A model generated the notes under the pieces. The model saw nothing but the letters and a program-made list of their open reading frames with translations, was not told the origin of the DNA and did not search any database. A stretch of 37,689 bases of DNA from Polaromonas sp. Its GTDB lineage: Bacteria; Pseudomonadota; Gammaproteobacteria; Burkholderiales; Burkholderiaceae_C. Below, one piece after another: positions 8,614 to 16,308 of the stretch. The DNA is taken from contig JAIPCZ010000003.1 in the NCBI GenBank assembly GCA_021737975.1, positions 79,638 to 117,326 on the forward strand, in the 5' to 3' direction. The position numbers and the translations under genes are program-made. Positions within the stretch are counted from its first letter, which is position 1. Each line of letters opens with the position of its first letter.

Positions 8614-8715
8614 ATGACTCCTGCATCTGACTACCTGAAACTGGCCCTCGATCTGGCCGCAATGGCCAAACGAATGTCTGACCCCAACCCCCGGGTCGGC
8701 ATTGGACAAGGCTAG
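8614..8715 (+). pseudogene. ribD: 5' remnant of ribD (riboflavin deaminase/reductase)
   Basis: From ATG 8614 the frame reads 33 residues ending at TAG 8713-8715. The segment DYLKLALDLAAMAKRMSDPNPRVG has the pattern of the RibD N-terminus, where a helix of the form F/Y-M--AL-LA precedes the conserved PNPxVG motif. The zinc-binding HAE and PCxxxxxxPPC motifs and the reductase domain are missing, so the peptide cannot be active. The match stops right after PNPRVG, as expected for a breakpoint. In related betaproteobacteria ribD often lies close to nrdR and to this pilus cluster (from memory), which makes a remnant here plausible. It is short, so chance resemblance is possible. Confidence 0.6.
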
Positions 8716-8747
8716 AAACGGCATCTTTGGCTAAAGCAAAATAAAAT

Positions 8748-8777
8748 GCCATCCCCGCCCCCCAAATGGGGGATGGC
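8748..8777 (+). repeat. Inverted repeat, possible stem-loop
   Basis: GCCATCCCC at 8748-8756 is the exact reverse complement of GGGGATGGC at 8769-8777, with a 12-base loop. No T-run follows, so it is not a standard terminator. It lies 79 bases before the start of the downstream pseudopilin gene and could be a structured leader or part of a repeat. Confidence 0.5.
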
Positions 8778-8855
8778 GCCCGTTTGGACTCAGATGTAGT
8801 CTTCTCCCTTACACCCGGCACAAGACCGGTTTGCCTACACAGGGAGGAGACACCC

Positions 8856-9410
8856 ATGGACAAGCGGTCGGCCAGTGCTGGGTTTACTTTAATCGAGTTG
8901 ATGGTGGTGGTGGCTGTGTCCGCGCTGCTTCAGTCGCTGGCCTTGCCAGCCTTCAGGGGCCTCGTCAACTCCATGCGCTTGACGGTGGCGGTGAATTCAC
9001 TGTTCACCAGCTTGTTGCTCGCGCGCAGCGAGGCCATCAAGCGTAATGGGCGTGCCGTGGTGTGCAAGTCCGTCACTGGCGAAGCCTGTGTGACCAGCGG
9101 GAGCTGGGAGCAGGGCTGGATTGTGTTTCACGATGCCAACAACAACGCGCGGCGCGACGCCGGCGAGGCGATCGTGTCGCACCAGCAAGCGACAGCGGCG
9201 CCGATTCTGCTGACGGGAAACGCCCCTCTGGTGAGTTATGTGTCGTACACCCCGATGGGGCGAACCGCCTATGCCTCGGGGGCTTTCCAGGCGGGAACGC
9301 TGACAGTTTGCGTGGCGTCTTCGAGTAGCCAAGAGGCGCGCCAGATCGTGATCAGCAGTGCAGGGCGGCCGCGGACCGTCAGGACGATGGTGGCACAATG
9401 CCCTTTGTGA
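8856..9410 (+). CDS. Second GspH/FimT-type pseudopilin
   Basis: 184 residues from ATG 8856, chosen because GGGAGGAG lies six bases upstream and because the leader MDKRSASAG directly precedes FTLIELMVVVAVSALLQSLALPAF. The FimT/GspH segment follows (FTSLLLARSEAIKRNGRAVVCKS...WEQGWIVFHDANNNARRDAGE). It is a pseudopilin that would be processed by PilD. It is separate from the pilE-pilY1 operon, richer in G+C and nearer in composition to nrdR and glyA, so it may belong to the old chromosomal backbone, whereas the operon copy has a different history. Its stop codon directly abuts that of nrdR on the other strand (TGATCA), leaving no spacer. Confidence 0.88.
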   Translation: MDKRSASAGFTLIELMVVVAVSALLQSLALPAFRGLVNSMRLTVAVNSLFTSLLLARSEAIKRNGRAVVCKSVTGEACVTSGSWEQGWIVFHDANNNARRDAGEAIVSHQQATAAPILLTGNAPLVSYVSYTPMGRTAYASGAFQAGTLTVCVASSSSQEARQIVISSAGRPRTVRTMVAQCPL

Positions 9411-9860
9411 TCACCGGCCTACCTCATCCACCAGCGTCCTGAAGTCGTCGATGTCTTCAAAGCTGCGGTACACACTGGCAAAGCGCACATAGGCCACCTT
9501 GTCGAGCTTTTTGAGCTCGTACATCACCAGTTCGCCAATGCGGGTGGAGAGCACTTCGCGCAGGCCCAGGTTCAGCAGTTTTTCTTCGATGCGCTCCACC
9601 GCGCCATCGACCTGCTCGGTGCTGACCGGGCGCTTGCGCAGTGCCAGCTGCATGGAGGCCAGCAGTTTGGCGCGCTCGTATTCGATGCGGCGGCCGTCTT
9701 TTTTGACAATGGCCGGAAAGTTCACTTCCGGGCGCTCGTAGGTGGTAAAGCGCTTGTCGCACGAAGCACAGCGCCGGCGCCGCCTGATGAAACCCCCGTC
9801 TTCAGATACCCGGGTTTCCACCACCTGGGTTTCCGGATGACTGCAGAAGGGGCATTTCAT
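9411..9860 (-). CDS. nrdR: Transcriptional repressor NrdR
   Basis: 149 residues, the usual length. The N-terminal zinc ribbon has Cys3, Cys6, Cys31 and Cys34 (CPFC...CASC) with the [18 protein letters not shown] signature. The ATP-cone domain follows (VVKKDGRR-type segment, [20 protein letters not shown]). NrdR senses ATP/dATP and represses ribonucleotide reductase operons at paired NrdR boxes. It lies just downstream of glyA with six bases between them, so the two are probably co-transcribed, linking one-carbon and nucleotide metabolism to control of dNTP synthesis. No NrdR box was seen in this window. Confidence 0.97.
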   Translation of the reverse strand: MKCPFCSHPETQVVETRVSEDGGFIRRRRRCASCDKRFTTYERPEVNFPAIVKKDGRRIEYERAKLLASMQLALRKRPVSTEQVDGAVERIEEKLLNLGLREVLSTRIGELVMYELKKLDKVAYVRFASVYRSFEDIDDFRTLVDEVGR

Positions 9861-9866
9861 GGCTGA

Positions 9867-11111
9867 TTAACCGTAGACGGGGAACTTGGCCGTCAGGGCA
9901 TTAACCCGGGCGCGCACGGCGGCAATGTTGGCCTCGTCGCGCGGGTTGTCGAGCACGTCGGCGATCAGGTGGGCGGTGAGCCGCGCCTCTTCGTCCTTGA
10001 AGCCGCGCGTGGTCATGGCCGGGGTGCCGATGCGCACACCGCTGGTGACCATGGGTTTTTCTGGGTCGTTGGGGATGGCGTTCTTGTTGATCGTCATGTG
10101 CGCCGCGCCCAGCACCGCCTCGGCTTCCTTGCCTGTGATCTTCTTGGAGCGCAAGTCGACCAGCATCACATGGGATTCGGTGCGGCCGCTGACAATGCGC
10201 AGGCCGCGTTCGGTCAGCGTTTCGGCCACGATGCGCGCGTTGGTCAGCACCTGTTGCTGGTACAGCTTGAAATCGGGCTGCAGCGCTTCCTTGAAGGCCA
10301 CGGCCTTGGCTGCAATCACATGCATCAGCGGCCCGCCTTGCAGGCCTGGGAAGATGGCGCTGTTGATGGCCTTTTCATGCTGCGACTTCATCAGGATGAT
10401 GCCGCCGCGCGGGCCGCGCAGGCTCTTGTGGGTGGTGCTGGTGACGACGTCGGCGTGCGGCACCGGGTTGGGGTAGAGTCCGGCGGCGATCAGGCCGGCA
10501 TAGTGCGCCATGTCGACCATGAAGATGGCGCCCACGTCCCTGGCCACCTTGGCAAAACGCTCGAAGTCGATGCGCAGGCTGTAGGCGCTGGCGCCGGCAA
10601 TGATCAGTTTGGGTTTGGACTCATGGGCCTTGCGCTCCATGGCGTCGTAGTCGATGGCCTCAGTTGCGTCCAGGCCATAGCTCACCACGTTGAACCACTT
10701 GCCGCTCATGTTCAGCGCCATGCCGTGCGTCAGGTGGCCGCCTTCGGCTAATGACATGCCCATGATGGTGTCACCGGGCTTCAAAAACGCCAGAAACACC
10801 GCCTCGTTGGCCGAGGCGCCGCAATGCGGTTGCACATTGGCCGCTTCAGCACCAAAGATTTGCTTGACACGGTCCAGTGCCAGTTGCTCCGCGATGTCGA
10901 CAAACTCGCAGCCACCGTAGTAGCGCTTGCCGGGGTAGCCTTCAGCGTATTTGTTGGTGAGTTGGGTGCCCTGCGCGGCCATGACAGCGGGCGAGGCGTA
11001 GTTCTCGCTGGCGATCAGCTCGATATGGTCCTGCTGGCGCTGGTTTTCGGATTGGATGGCGGCAAACAACTCGGGGTCGGTTTGCTCGATGAGGATGTTT
11101 CGGTTGAACAT
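9867..11111 (-). CDS. glyA: Serine hydroxymethyltransferase
   Basis: 414 residues, standard for bacterial GlyA. It converts serine and tetrahydrofolate to glycine and 5,10-methylene-THF. The PLP lysine is Lys229 in [20 protein letters not shown] (Asp200, His203), SENYAS and the tail [13 protein letters not shown] are present. I chose ATG 11111, with AAGGA six bases upstream. An upstream start at 11165 is open but would translate the riboswitch leader and adds residues foreign to the family. The leader carries a ZTP riboswitch, which ties expression to folate/purine status. nrdR follows in the same direction. Confidence 0.98.
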   Translation of the reverse strand: MFNRNILIEQTDPELFAAIQSENQRQQDHIELIASENYASPAVMAAQGTQLTNKYAEGYPGKRYYGGCEFVDIAEQLALDRVKQIFGAEAANVQPHCGASANEAVFLAFLKPGDTIMGMSLAEGGHLTHGMALNMSGKWFNVVSYGLDATEAIDYDAMERKAHESKPKLIIAGASAYSLRIDFERFAKVARDVGAIFMVDMAHYAGLIAAGLYPNPVPHADVVTSTTHKSLRGPRGGIILMKSQHEKAINSAIFPGLQGGPLMHVIAAKAVAFKEALQPDFKLYQQQVLTNARIVAETLTERGLRIVSGRTESHVMLVDLRSKKITGKEAEAVLGAAHMTINKNAIPNDPEKPMVTSGVRIGTPAMTTRGFKDEEARLTAHLIADVLDNPRDEANIAAVRARVNALTAKFPVYG

Positions 11112-11176
11112 GGCAGTCCTTAAAGACATTGGGCCTGTGAATCTTGCAACACAAACAAGTGGCATGAAAACAGGGC

Positions 11177-11288
11177 TGCCCAGGCGAACGGCTGATCACA
11201 GAACCAATATTGGCGCTGTGGCACGCTCCCCCGTGGTGTTCCCACATCAGCCGCCTCTCTTCGAGGCGGCCTATCGCCAGTTGCGTGC
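11177..11288 (-). promoter_or_regulatory. ZTP (pfl) riboswitch in the glyA leader
   Basis: Read on the minus strand, the leader starts GCACGCAACTGGCGATA, has an 8-bp hairpin (GCCGCCTC/GAGGCGGC, 11250-11270), then GTGGGAACACCACGGGGGAG and GCGTGC, which pairs with the first GCACGC. A linker hairpin follows (ACAG...CTGT around a CCAATATTGG core), and then GCCGTTCGCCTGGGCA. The ACUGGCGA, CACGGGGGAGC and CCGnnCGCCUGGGCA blocks are those of the pfl motif, the riboswitch that binds ZTP/ZMP, which accumulate when 10-formyl-THF is short. glyA is a known target class. The 3' end is 65 bases before the start codon. No clear intrinsic terminator follows, so translational control is possible. Confidence 0.88.
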
Positions 11289-11311
11289 GGAGGAGAGTTT
11301 AACTGACGCGG

Positions 11312-12178
11312 CTATTTGAGCGCGACGACTACTGTCTTGCTCAACAGGGCAGTGGCTGCCAGCGGCGCGGTGCTTTGGGGTGCCGCGCTCAACTGGGCGT
11401 CGGCGTTCACGTTGGGAGCAGGCGGCTTGCTGGCGGGTTCCGAGGCCACCATCAGCGGCACTTTTCTACCCTGTGCCACTTGCTGAAGCCGGGCGTATTC
11501 GGCAAGCACCTTGGCAGTGTAGCCACCATCGTCTTCCATGTTGGCAGCGCCCACGTAATATTTCAAGCCGCCTTCAACCGACCCCGCCACGCGAATGCAG
11601 TCCTGCAACACTTTCACGCCGACGTGCAGATTGGCCAGCGGGTCAAAGGCGGCAAATTTGCCGCCAAAGCTCTGGTACTTGTCGCTGTGGATCTTGGTCA
11701 TGACCTGCATCAGGCCCTGGGCGCCCACAGCGCTTTGCGCAAATGGGTTAAAACCGGATTCGACCGCCATCACAGCCAGGATCAGCGTCGGGTCGAGTTT
11801 GACACGCGCACCGATGCTGTAGGCCTCGGACACCAGGGCGCTGATGGGTTCGGGGGCCACGCGGTATTTTTTGCTCAACCAAAAAGCCAATGCGGCTTGC
11901 TGTTTGGGCAATTCCGTGGGGTCGGCCGCGGTGGCACGGTCAATGGCGACCAGGTCGCTGACCATGCCGCTCACTTCTTGCTGGCGCTCCTGCAGCCAAC
12001 TGAAGAGTTTGATTTCGCCAATCTGGCGCAACTCGGGGCGTGCCACGAGGGCCATGGCGGCAAACAAAACAGCCAGGCCGATCAGGGCAAAGCTGTTGTG
12101 GGTCATTTGAAAAAAGCCCCTGGTCACGGCCGTCAAGGCCAGCCGGAGGCGGGAACTCGTGTTGTCAGATGCTGTCAT
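11312..12178 (-). CDS. Membrane-anchored lytic transglycosylase (SLT domain)
   Basis: 288 residues from ATG 12178, chosen because AAGGAG lies five bases upstream; the frame stays open to 12352, but that extension has no family resemblance. A single membrane segment at about residues 30-46 (FALIGLAVLFAAMALVA) precedes a periplasmic SLT domain. The catalytic Glu is Glu140 in AVMAVESGFNPFAQS, followed by GAQGLMQV and the YYVGAANMEDDGGY part of the fold, where family members usually have an AYNAG-like stretch. Lytic transglycosylases cut peptidoglycan glycan strands to form 1,6-anhydro ends. The C-terminus is Pro/Ala-rich. The glyA riboswitch starts 24 bases after its stop, so read-through into glyA is possible. 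Confidence 0.9.
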   Translation of the reverse strand: MTASDNTSSRLRLALTAVTRGFFQMTHNSFALIGLAVLFAAMALVARPELRQIGEIKLFSWLQERQQEVSGMVSDLVAIDRATAADPTELPKQQAALAFWLSKKYRVAPEPISALVSEAYSIGARVKLDPTLILAVMAVESGFNPFAQSAVGAQGLMQVMTKIHSDKYQSFGGKFAAFDPLANLHVGVKVLQDCIRVAGSVEGGLKYYVGAANMEDDGGYTAKVLAEYARLQQVAQGRKVPLMVASEPASKPPAPNVNADAQLSAAPQSTAPLAATALLSKTVVVALK

Positions 12179-12483
12179 AGCTTCTCCTTCTTGCGCGAGG
12201 GTTGATGTGACCCGAAGCCAGGCTTCGAGTGGATCAATGATCCAGGCATGGGTTGTTACGCTATCAAGATCCTGCGGTTTCTTGCTCGTTGGTGCAGAGA
12301 TCTGATGTTGCCGGGGTCGGCAGCGGGTAAGGGTTATCCCTTGATTTTTCAAGGATGGCGGATTCTAGGGGGACTTGATATACCAAGTCAACCATAACAA
12401 GTAGATTCTATATTCCAAAAAGAATTTTTAAAAGGCGTCTTCAGGCGCTTTGTTGACCATGAAACAAGGTCGAAAATACGCTG
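12179..12483. other. Divergent intergenic region between the transglycosylase and DUF748 genes
   Basis: About 305 bp that must hold the promoters of both neighbours. The central part (12370-12430) is clearly A+T-rich. It contains a near-palindrome CTTGATATACCAAG (12374-12387; 12 of 14 positions symmetric) that could be an operator. I could not place convincing -35/-10 pairs, and no gene is visible. Confidence 0.5.
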
Positions 12484-15400
12484 ATGAACCTTCAGATGCT
12501 TCTACATTCCAAGTGGCCGCGCCGTCTGGGCGGGGCCGTTGCCGCCGTGCTGTTGCTGTGGGCCGTGACCTGGCTGGCGCTGCCACCCTGGCTCAAGACG
12601 CAGCTTGAAACCAGGCTGGGTGATCAGCTTGGGCGCAAGGTGAGCGTGGGGCAGATCGAGTTCAAGCCCTGGTCGCTCGAGCTCACGCTGCATGACTTCA
12701 GGGTGGCGCAGGCGGCCGGTGCCTCGCTAGCCGAGCCGGGCGGGGCCTTGCCCCAGTTGTCGGTCAAGCGCCTCTATATAGATGCCGAACTGCAGTCACT
12801 GCTCAAGTGGGCGCCCGTGGTCGATGCCATCACGCTCGAAGCACCGCAGTTGCGCCTGACGCACCTGGGCCAAGGGCGTTATGACGTGGACGACGTGCTG
12901 GCCCGTCTGACCGCGCCGCCAGCGGCGCCGACACCGGACACGGATCCCCTGCGCTTTGCCTTGTACAACCTGGTGCTGGCTGATGGCGCGGTTGATTTCA
13001 CCGACGCACCCCACCACAAGACGCATCAGCTCAGCCAGCTCGGGATCAAGCTGCCTTTCCTGAGCAATCTGGCCACCCAGCGCGAGGTGGTCGTGGCGCC
13101 GCACCTGGCGTTTGCACTCAATGGCAGCCGCTTTGACTCGGCCGCGCAAAGCACGCCGTTTGCCCAAAGCCACAAGACAGCGCTCAGCCTCAAAGTGTCC
13201 GGGCTCGATTTCGCGCCTTATCTGGTCTACCAGCCCGCCGGTCTGCCGCTGCGACTGACCTCTGGGGTGCTCGACGCCGACCTCAGTCTGGCGTTCGAGA
13301 AGGCGCCTGAATCCAGCATGCGGCTGGCCGGCCAGATACAGGCCAGCCAGGTCAAATTGGTGTCGTACACGGCGGGCAAATCACCCCCCTCGGCTGATTT
13401 GCTTGAATTCAGGCAACTCTCCCTGCAACTCAAAGAGCTGCAACCCTTGCTCCAGGAGGTGCAACTGACCAGCCTGACCCTGTCCGAACCCCGCGTGAGC
13501 CTGGCGCGTGACCGTGCCGGGCAGCTCAATTGGCTCGCGCTTCTGCCGCCTGCCAAGGCCAACCGGGCAAGCACTGACGATGCGGCCAAGCCCTGGAAAG
13601 TCAGTCTGGACCAATTGACCGTGCAGGCGGGCCAGGTGCTTTGGCAAGACGCCAGCGTCGCCAAGCCCAGTCGCCTGCAATTGACCGCACTCGATGTGAG
13701 CGCTTCGGCCCTTAAATGGCCCATGACCCAGCCCATGCCGTTTGAGGCACAGGCACGGCTGGATGCCGCCAGCCTGAGTTTCAAGGGCAGCGCCAGCGCG
13801 CAAGACGCGCAGTTCAGCGCCCAACTGACGGACCTGCCGCTGGCAGTGGCCGCACCCTACGTGGGGCAAGTGGTGCAGCCGCGCCTCGACGGTCTGTTAA
13901 ACACAACGTTGAACCTGCGCTGGCAAGCCGTGCCGCAGGCGGGACAGGCGTCGAAGCTTGAGATCGAGTTGCCACAGCTCACCCTGGACCAGTTGACACT
14001 GGCGCCTCAGCAACGCGGCAAGGCGGGCAAGACGCCGCTGGCCAGCATCAGGCAATTGCAGCTTTCTGATGTGACGATTGATGTCACGGGGCGCAGCGCT
14101 AGCCTGGGTCGGGTCGAGGTCAACCAGCCGCAAACCCGCGTGCTGCGGGAGGCCAACGGGCGCTGGATGTTCGAGGACTGGCTTAAGGGAGAGGCTGCTC
14201 AAGCGCTTCCAGTGAGGCCCGCGGCGGTCAAAACGTCAGCCGGCAAAGCCTGGACGCTGGCTGTCCGGCAGCTTGATGTGAAAAATGGGCAGCTGGGTTT
14301 TGTGGACCAGTCCGCAGCCAAGCCGGTGAGCATTGACGGGTCTGCCATCGCGCTGCAGCTCAGAAACTTTTCCACGGCCAAAGGCAAGGGTTTTGGCCTG
14401 AATCTGGCGGCGCGTGTGCAGCACGGCCGCACCGAGGCCGGTCGCCTGGACTGGCGTGGCTCGGGCAAGTTGTCGCCCTTGCAAATGCAGGGGCAGTTGA
14501 CCGCACAGCGCCTGCCCCTGCATGCGCTGGAGCCCTATCTGGCCGACCTGCTCAACGTGGAACTGTTGCGTGCCGACGCGAGTTTCAAAGGTGAGATCAA
14601 CTTTGCCCAGCAAACCGGCGGTGTCCGGCTCTCGGTTCGGGGCGACACCAGCGTCGAAGACTTCCAGGCCAACACCCTGGCCCAGGCCGAGCCTTTCGTC
14701 CCGGGTGAGGACTTGTTGAACTGGAAAGCCCTGAGCCTGCGCGGGCTGGCGCTGGAACTCGCGCCGGGCATGGCGACCCAGCTCCATGTCAAGGACACCG
14801 TGCTCAGTGATTTTTATGCCCGCCTGATCCTCAGCCAGGCCGGTCGCTTCAACCTGCAGGACGTGCTCAAGCCAGCCGCGCCGCCAAGCCTTTCCGATGG
14901 GGCCTCCGCGCCTGCCCCGGCGCCGGTTGCCTTGCCCGTGGCCGCTGCGCCCGACTTGCCGGCGGTCGTCAATTTTGGTCCGGTCAGCCTGCTCGGTGGC
15001 CGGGTTGACTTCAGCGACCGCTTTATCCAGCCCAACTACTCGGCTGATTTGAGTGAACTCACCGGCAAGCTCAGCGCGTTTTCTTCGCAGGCCACCAGTG
15101 GGGTGGCGCAACTGGCCGACCTCGAACTGCGCGGACGCGCCCAGGGCACAGCCACGCTCGAGGTATCGGGAAAAATCAATCCGCTGGCCAAGCCGCTCGC
15201 GCTGGACATCATGGGCAAGGTGCGCGACCTCGAATTGCCGCCGCTGTCCCCCTACTCGGCGCGTTACGCCGGTTATGGCATTGAGCGCGGCAAGCTCAGT
15301 GTGGACGTCAGCTACCAGGTGCAGCCCGACGGCAAACTCACCGCCGACCACAAGATCGTGCTCAACCAGCTCAAGTTCGGCGATGCCGTCCCCAACGCCA

Positions 15401-16164
15401 AGGACACCCTGCCGGTCAAGCTGGCGGTGGCCTTGCTGGCCGACCGCCATGGGGTCATCGACATCAATCTGCCGGTGAGCGGCTCATTGAGCGATCCGCA
15501 GTTTCGTCTCGGACCGATCGTTTTCAAGCTGATTGTCAACTTGATCGTGAAGGCCATCACGGCCCCGTTCTCCTTGCTGGCGAGCGCGCTGGGGGGAGGG
15601 GGCGAGGAACTGAGTGTGGTCAACTTTGCCGCAGGCAGCGCCGCCTTGAGCCCCGAGGCCCGCTCAGGGCTCGACAAGGTGGCGAAGGCGCTGCTGGAGC
15701 GCCCTGCGCTGAACATGACAGTGGTGGGCAGCGCCAGCCTGGTGCACGAGCGCGAGGCCTACAAGCGGGCGCAGTTGCAGGCGCTGGTGCTCGCAGAAAA
15801 GCGCCGTGGCGGCGTGCTGAATGGCGCCACCGCCGACCAGGCGCAGGCGCTTGCCGTGTCAGACCAGGACTACCCGGAGCTGCTCAGGGCCGTCTACAAG
15901 CGGGCTGACTTTCCCAAGCCGCGCAACCTGATTGGCCTGGCCAAGGACCTGCCGGTGCCCGAGATGGAGGCCTTGCTGCTGGCCAATTTGAGCGTCACCG
16001 AGTCCGCCATGCAGGCGCTGGCCGAGCAGCGTGGTGTGGCGGTGCGCGACTACCTGGCCGGCCTCAAGCTGCCCATGGAGCGCCTGTTTCTGGGCGCCGC
16101 CAAAGCCGCGGCCGACGATCCCAAGTGGCAACCCCGGGCCGAGCTCAATCTGGCCACCCGGTAG
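12484..16164 (+). CDS. Large AsmA-like DUF748 envelope protein
   Basis: 1226 residues. An N-terminal membrane anchor (about residues 13-33, GGAVAAVLLLWAVTWLALPPW) is followed by KTQLETRLGDQLGRKVSVGQIEFKPWSLELTLHDF, the start pattern of AsmA/DUF748 proteins. Long stretches of alternating beta-strand-like repeats follow, as in AsmA-clan proteins thought to form groove-like bridges between inner and outer membrane for lipid transport. Near residue 1044 an OmpA-like segment begins (VVNFAAGSAALSPEARSGLDKVAKALLERP), also seen in DUF748 relatives, which could contact peptidoglycan. Function is not established for this family member. ATG 12484 is used; an ATG four codons later is possible, and no strong ribosome site is seen. 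Confidence 0.87.
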   Translation: MNLQMLLHSKWPRRLGGAVAAVLLLWAVTWLALPPWLKTQLETRLGDQLGRKVSVGQIEFKPWSLELTLHDFRVAQAAGASLAEPGGALPQLSVKRLYIDAELQSLLKWAPVVDAITLEAPQLRLTHLGQGRYDVDDVLARLTAPPAAPTPDTDPLRFALYNLVLADGAVDFTDAPHHKTHQLSQLGIKLPFLSNLATQREVVVAPHLAFALNGSRFDSAAQSTPFAQSHKTALSLKVSGLDFAPYLVYQPAGLPLRLTSGVLDADLSLAFEKAPESSMRLAGQIQASQVKLVSYTAGKSPPSADLLEFRQLSLQLKELQPLLQEVQLTSLTLSEPRVSLARDRAGQLNWLALLPPAKANRASTDDAAKPWKVSLDQLTVQAGQVLWQDASVAKPSRLQLTALDVSASALKWPMTQPMPFEAQARLDAASLSFKGSASAQDAQFSAQLTDLPLAVAAPYVGQVVQPRLDGLLNTTLNLRWQAVPQAGQASKLEIELPQLTLDQLTLAPQQRGKAGKTPLASIRQLQLSDVTIDVTGRSASLGRVEVNQPQTRVLREANGRWMFEDWLKGEAAQALPVRPAAVKTSAGKAWTLAVRQLDVKNGQLGFVDQSAAKPVSIDGSAIALQLRNFSTAKGKGFGLNLAARVQHGRTEAGRLDWRGSGKLSPLQMQGQLTAQRLPLHALEPYLADLLNVELLRADASFKGEINFAQQTGGVRLSVRGDTSVEDFQANTLAQAEPFVPGEDLLNWKALSLRGLALELAPGMATQLHVKDTVLSDFYARLILSQAGRFNLQDVLKPAAPPSLSDGASAPAPAPVALPVAAAPDLPAVVNFGPVSLLGGRVDFSDRFIQPNYSADLSELTGKLSAFSSQATSGVAQLADLELRGRAQGTATLEVSGKINPLAKPLALDIMGKVRDLELPPLSPYSARYAGYGIERGKLSVDVSYQVQPDGKLTADHKIVLNQLKFGDAVPNAKDTLPVKLAVALLADRHGVIDINLPVSGSLSDPQFRLGPIVFKLIVNLIVKAITAPFSLLASALGGGGEELSVVNFAAGSAALSPEARSGLDKVAKALLERPALNMTVVGSASLVHEREAYKRAQLQALVLAEKRRGGVLNGATADQAQALAVSDQDYPELLRAVYKRADFPKPRNLIGLAKDLPVPEMEALLLANLSVTESAMQALAEQRGVAVRDYLAGLKLPMERLFLGAAKAAADDPKWQPRAELNLATR

Positions 16165-16308
16165 CGTGGCACAACAGCCGTTTGGAGTCGCTGATATCGC
16201 TGCACTGATGGCGTCCCAAATTGTTTTTTGGCCGGGCGCAAAAACCCGGCGAAAATAGACGTTTATTCCCGCTGCGGTGCAGTGGGCACTTTCTCACTTT
16301 TGTGCGCG

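Larger units (their letters stand above)
8471..8855. other. Gene-poor gap between pilY1 and the second fimT-type gene
   Basis: This 385-bp stretch has no intact gene. It holds a short 5' fragment of ribD (8614-8715), a G+C-rich inverted repeat (8748-8777) and the ribosome site of the next gene. The first 140 bases match nothing I recognise and may be the former ribD leader. Confidence 0.6.

Noticed and set aside
9886..10751. Plus-strand frames of 196 and 260 codons opposite glyA
   Set aside because: glyA is unmistakable on the minus strand, and these frames have no family resemblance.
11112..11165. Upstream start for glyA adding 18 residues
   Set aside because: The residues are a translation of the leader just after the riboswitch; AAGGA fits the start at 11111.
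14236..15450. 404-codon minus-strand frame inside the DUF748 gene
   Set aside because: Shadow of codon bias in the plus-strand gene; no ribosome site and no recognisable motifs.
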